The notes below the pieces were generated by a model. The model was not told where the DNA came from, searched no databases, and saw only the letters and a list, made by a program, of their open reading frames with translations. A DNA stretch of 64,000 nt from contig NZ_JARFML010000043.1 of the NCBI RefSeq assembly GCF_029167105.1, forward strand, positions 1 through 64,000. Reading direction: 5' to 3'. The DNA is from Bradyrhizobium yuanmingense (GTDB lineage: Bacteria > Pseudomonadota > Alphaproteobacteria > Rhizobiales > Xanthobacteraceae). How positions within the stretch are numbered: position 1 is the first letter of the stretch; each line of letters opens with the position of its first letter. Position numbers and translations under genes: made by a program. This document shows positions 62,441-64,000 of the stretch, in pieces.

Positions 62441-62743
62441 TCAGCCGGCACGCAGCCGAACTAGCGATTGCGGCAGCGATGCGAGAAACAGCACCGCGCA
62501 AACGCACAACAGGACGATGTCCTTGAAAAGGAATTCGCCGGTCAAATTCCAGGCCATCGGATCCGACGACAGGTTCCACGTCACGACACAGGGCGTGGTG
62601 AAGAAGAACGACCAGGTGATGGCGAACGTCGCCATGCCCATGAGCGGGCCGAGCGCCGAGAGGACCGGGCTGAACGCACCGGCCGCGAGCAGCGCCGCAA
62701 TCACGAATTCGGCGACGCCGAGAAAGTACGCCTCTCCCCTCAC
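62441..62743 (-). pseudogene. DUF417 (YkgB/RclC-like) C-terminal fragment
   Basis: The frame encodes only the second half of a DUF417 membrane protein (GVAEFVIAALLAAGAFSPVL; FFFTTPCVVTWNLSS; LFKDIVLLCVCAVLFLASLP). Full-length members have about 190-200 residues and start with two more helices and the periplasmic segment. No matching N-terminal half is found in 62744-63019, and the frame opens with a GTG. I read this as a 5'-truncated remnant. Confidence 0.7.
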
Positions 62744-62897
62744 GTCAGGTGCGCGTAAGGCGTGCGAGAGGACGTGTGTTAAATTCTGAACCGAAGCCGC
62801 GCGTCAGCGGGCGCAGTTTGCACAGATCCACGCTCCGGGCTCGATACCCGGCAAGGGCGATCCGGACGGCGCCGCGCAGGCGCAGATGCGGTCAAGC

Positions 62898-62922
62898 GGA
62901 ACCCAATCGTCCTGCGTGAGTT
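62898..62922 (+). promoter_or_regulatory. Candidate EcfG-type stress promoter
   Basis: GGAAC (62898-62902), 17-base spacer, then GTT (62920-62922): this fits the EcfG consensus GGAAC-N16/17-(C)GTT of alphaproteobacterial general stress genes, except that A precedes GTT where C is usual. It lies 98 bases before the KaiC-like gene. It is a short motif and can arise by chance. Confidence 0.4.
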
Positions 62923-63019
62923 CCTTAGATGAAACACTTTTTCAATCCTGACGCTGGGCATCGTCCTCATCCGCCCGTCAGGAACTATCGTCAGAATTCA
63001 GGAGCTTGCGAGGGGGTTC

Positions 63020-64000
63020 ATGACTGGTCAATCCGCGGCTGCCCCAGGCAGCGACCTCAAGGATATGCCGCGAGTTTCGACCGGCAGCGAAGGGCTGGAC
63101 GATATCCTCGGCGGCGGTCTCGATGCCAACCGGATGTATCTCTACGAAGGCCGGCCCGGCACCGGCAAGACCACGATTGCGCTCCAATTCCTTCTTCGGG
63201 GCGTGCGCGATGGCGAACGCGTGCTCTACATTTCGCTCTCCGAGACCAAGCGCGAGCTCACCCTGGTCGCGCAGCGGCACGGCTGGTCGCTGGACGGCGT
63301 CGACATCTTCGAGCTGGTCCCACCGGAAACGACACTCGATCCAGAGCGGGAGCTCACGGTTTTTCATCCCGCCGAAATGGAGCTGAGCGAGACCACAAAT
63401 CTTATCTTCAAAGAGGTCGAACGGATCAACCCCACGCGCGTGGTGCTCGACAGCCTGTCCGAGCTGCGCCTGCTTGCCCAAAACCCGCTCCGCTACAGGC
63501 GCCAGGTGCTCGCCTTGAAGCATTTCTTCACCCACCGCAACTGTACCGTTGTCCTGCTCGACGATCTGTCATCGTCCCAGGACGATCTGCAACTGCACTC
63601 GATCGCGCACGGCGTGGTGATGCTCGAGCAGCTCGCGATCGACTACGGCTCTGAACGGCGGCGGCTTCGCGTGATCAAGATGCGCGGGATCCGTTTTCGT
63701 GGCGGTTTCCACGACTTTACGATCGCCGAAGGAGGACTGCGGATCTTCCCCCGGCTCGTTGCTGCCGAACATCACAAGAGCTTTTCCGGCGAGCTCACGC
63801 TCAGCGGCAACGCCGAGCTCGATCAACTGCTGGGAGGCGGCCTCGAGCGGGGCACCAATGCCCTTCTGATAGGCGCTGCGGGCGTGGGGAAGTCTTCGGT
63901 CGCGCTGACCTATGCGATCGCGGCTGCCGAGCGTGGCGAGCATGCCGTATTCTTCGCCTTCGACGAAGGTCGCGGCACGGTGGAAGCTCGTGCGCGAACG
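63020..64000 (+). CDS. KaiC-like tandem RecA-fold ATPase (partial)
   Basis: The first 327 residues have one full KaiC domain and the start of a second; the gene runs off the window. Domain 1 has Walker A GRPGTGKT (44-51) and SETKRELTL near 74, where cyanobacterial KaiC has the EE pair. Domain 2 has Walker A GAAGVGKSS (285-293) and FFAFDEGRGT. A GAGGGGG ribosome site precedes ATG 63020. Neither kaiA nor kaiB is visible in this window. KaiC-like proteins in bacteria outside cyanobacteria often serve stress or signalling roles. Confidence 0.9.
   Translation, partial: MTGQSAAAPGSDLKDMPRVSTGSEGLDDILGGGLDANRMYLYEGRPGTGKTTIALQFLLRGVRDGERVLYISLSETKRELTLVAQRHGWSLDGVDIFELVPPETTLDPERELTVFHPAEMELSETTNLIFKEVERINPTRVVLDSLSELRLLAQNPLRYRRQVLALKHFFTHRNCTVVLLDDLSSSQDDLQLHSIAHGVVMLEQLAIDYGSERRRLRVIKMRGIRFRGGFHDFTIAEGGLRIFPRLVAAEHHKSFSGELTLSGNAELDQLLGGGLERGTNALLIGAAGVGKSSVALTYAIAAAERGEHAVFFAFDEGRGTVEARART

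Noticed and set aside
1..64000. CRISPR arrays, tRNA or rRNA genes, integrases, transposases
   Set aside because: Looked for regular direct repeats, tRNA T-arm patterns and transposase or integrase motifs; none seen apart from the tmRNA.

Overview
This is a GC-rich chromosomal window from an alphaproteobacterium of the order Hyphomicrobiales (Rhizobiales), most likely Bradyrhizobium or a close relative. The evidence is a permuted two-piece tmRNA gene (56244-56576) with the tag ANDNFAPVAQAA next to an alphaproteobacterial SspB, an Irr-like box before feoAB, many liv/NitT/Tct transporters, and several families of short dispersed palindromic repeats in the gaps. No phage, integrase, transposase, rRNA, tRNA or CRISPR array was seen. 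The 5' edge holds no recognisable truncated gene. The 3' edge cuts a KaiC-like gene.

Layout, 1-20 kb: a CmcJ/NvfI-type oxidoreductase; a Tyr/Gly-rich exported protein; the glycogen operon glgC-glgA followed by a SemiSWEET sugar carrier; a LigB/DODA-type dioxygenase; a type-B carboxylesterase whose nucleophile serine reads as aspartate; an 894-residue Baeyer-Villiger-type monooxygenase fused to an HSL-type esterase; a divergent MFS/LysR pair with a long dyad between them; small conserved proteins; an RlpA lipoprotein; NAD-malic enzyme; and a large MscS channel.

Layout, 20-36 kb: a long minus-strand run made of a NitT/TauT-type ABC transporter, a Nudix hydrolase, a complete branched-chain amino-acid-type (Liv) ABC transporter, PPK2 and a patatin-like phospholipase, mostly with overlapping ends. 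Facing it is an OpuC/EgtU-like ATPase plus a fused permease-binding protein. Then come an LTA-synthase-like phosphotransferase and a TetR/membrane-protein pair with two matching operators.

Layout, 37-52 kb: branched-chain amino-acid synthesis (ilvI, a threonine-dehydratase-like gene, ilvH, ilvC) interleaved with a methyltransferase and two amino-acid/drug exporter-type genes. It is headed by a leader peptide and attenuator. Then come divergent miaA/serB, the envelope quality-control set hflK-hflC-DUF2065-degP, and thyA-GNAT-folA.

Layout, 52-64 kb: a tripartite tricarboxylate transporter (tctB-tctA-tctC), ssrA (tmRNA) directly followed by sspB, fumC, a DUF4169/ribbon-helix-helix pair, feoA-feoB, a GNAT acetyltransferase, a DUF417 fragment and a KaiC-family ATPase.

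The window is mainly core metabolism and transport. The most unusual items are the monooxygenase-esterase fusion with an altered fingerprint residue, the Ser-to-Asp esterase, the ssrA-sspB linkage, the ilv attenuator, the permease-binding protein fusion, and several regulatory dyads.
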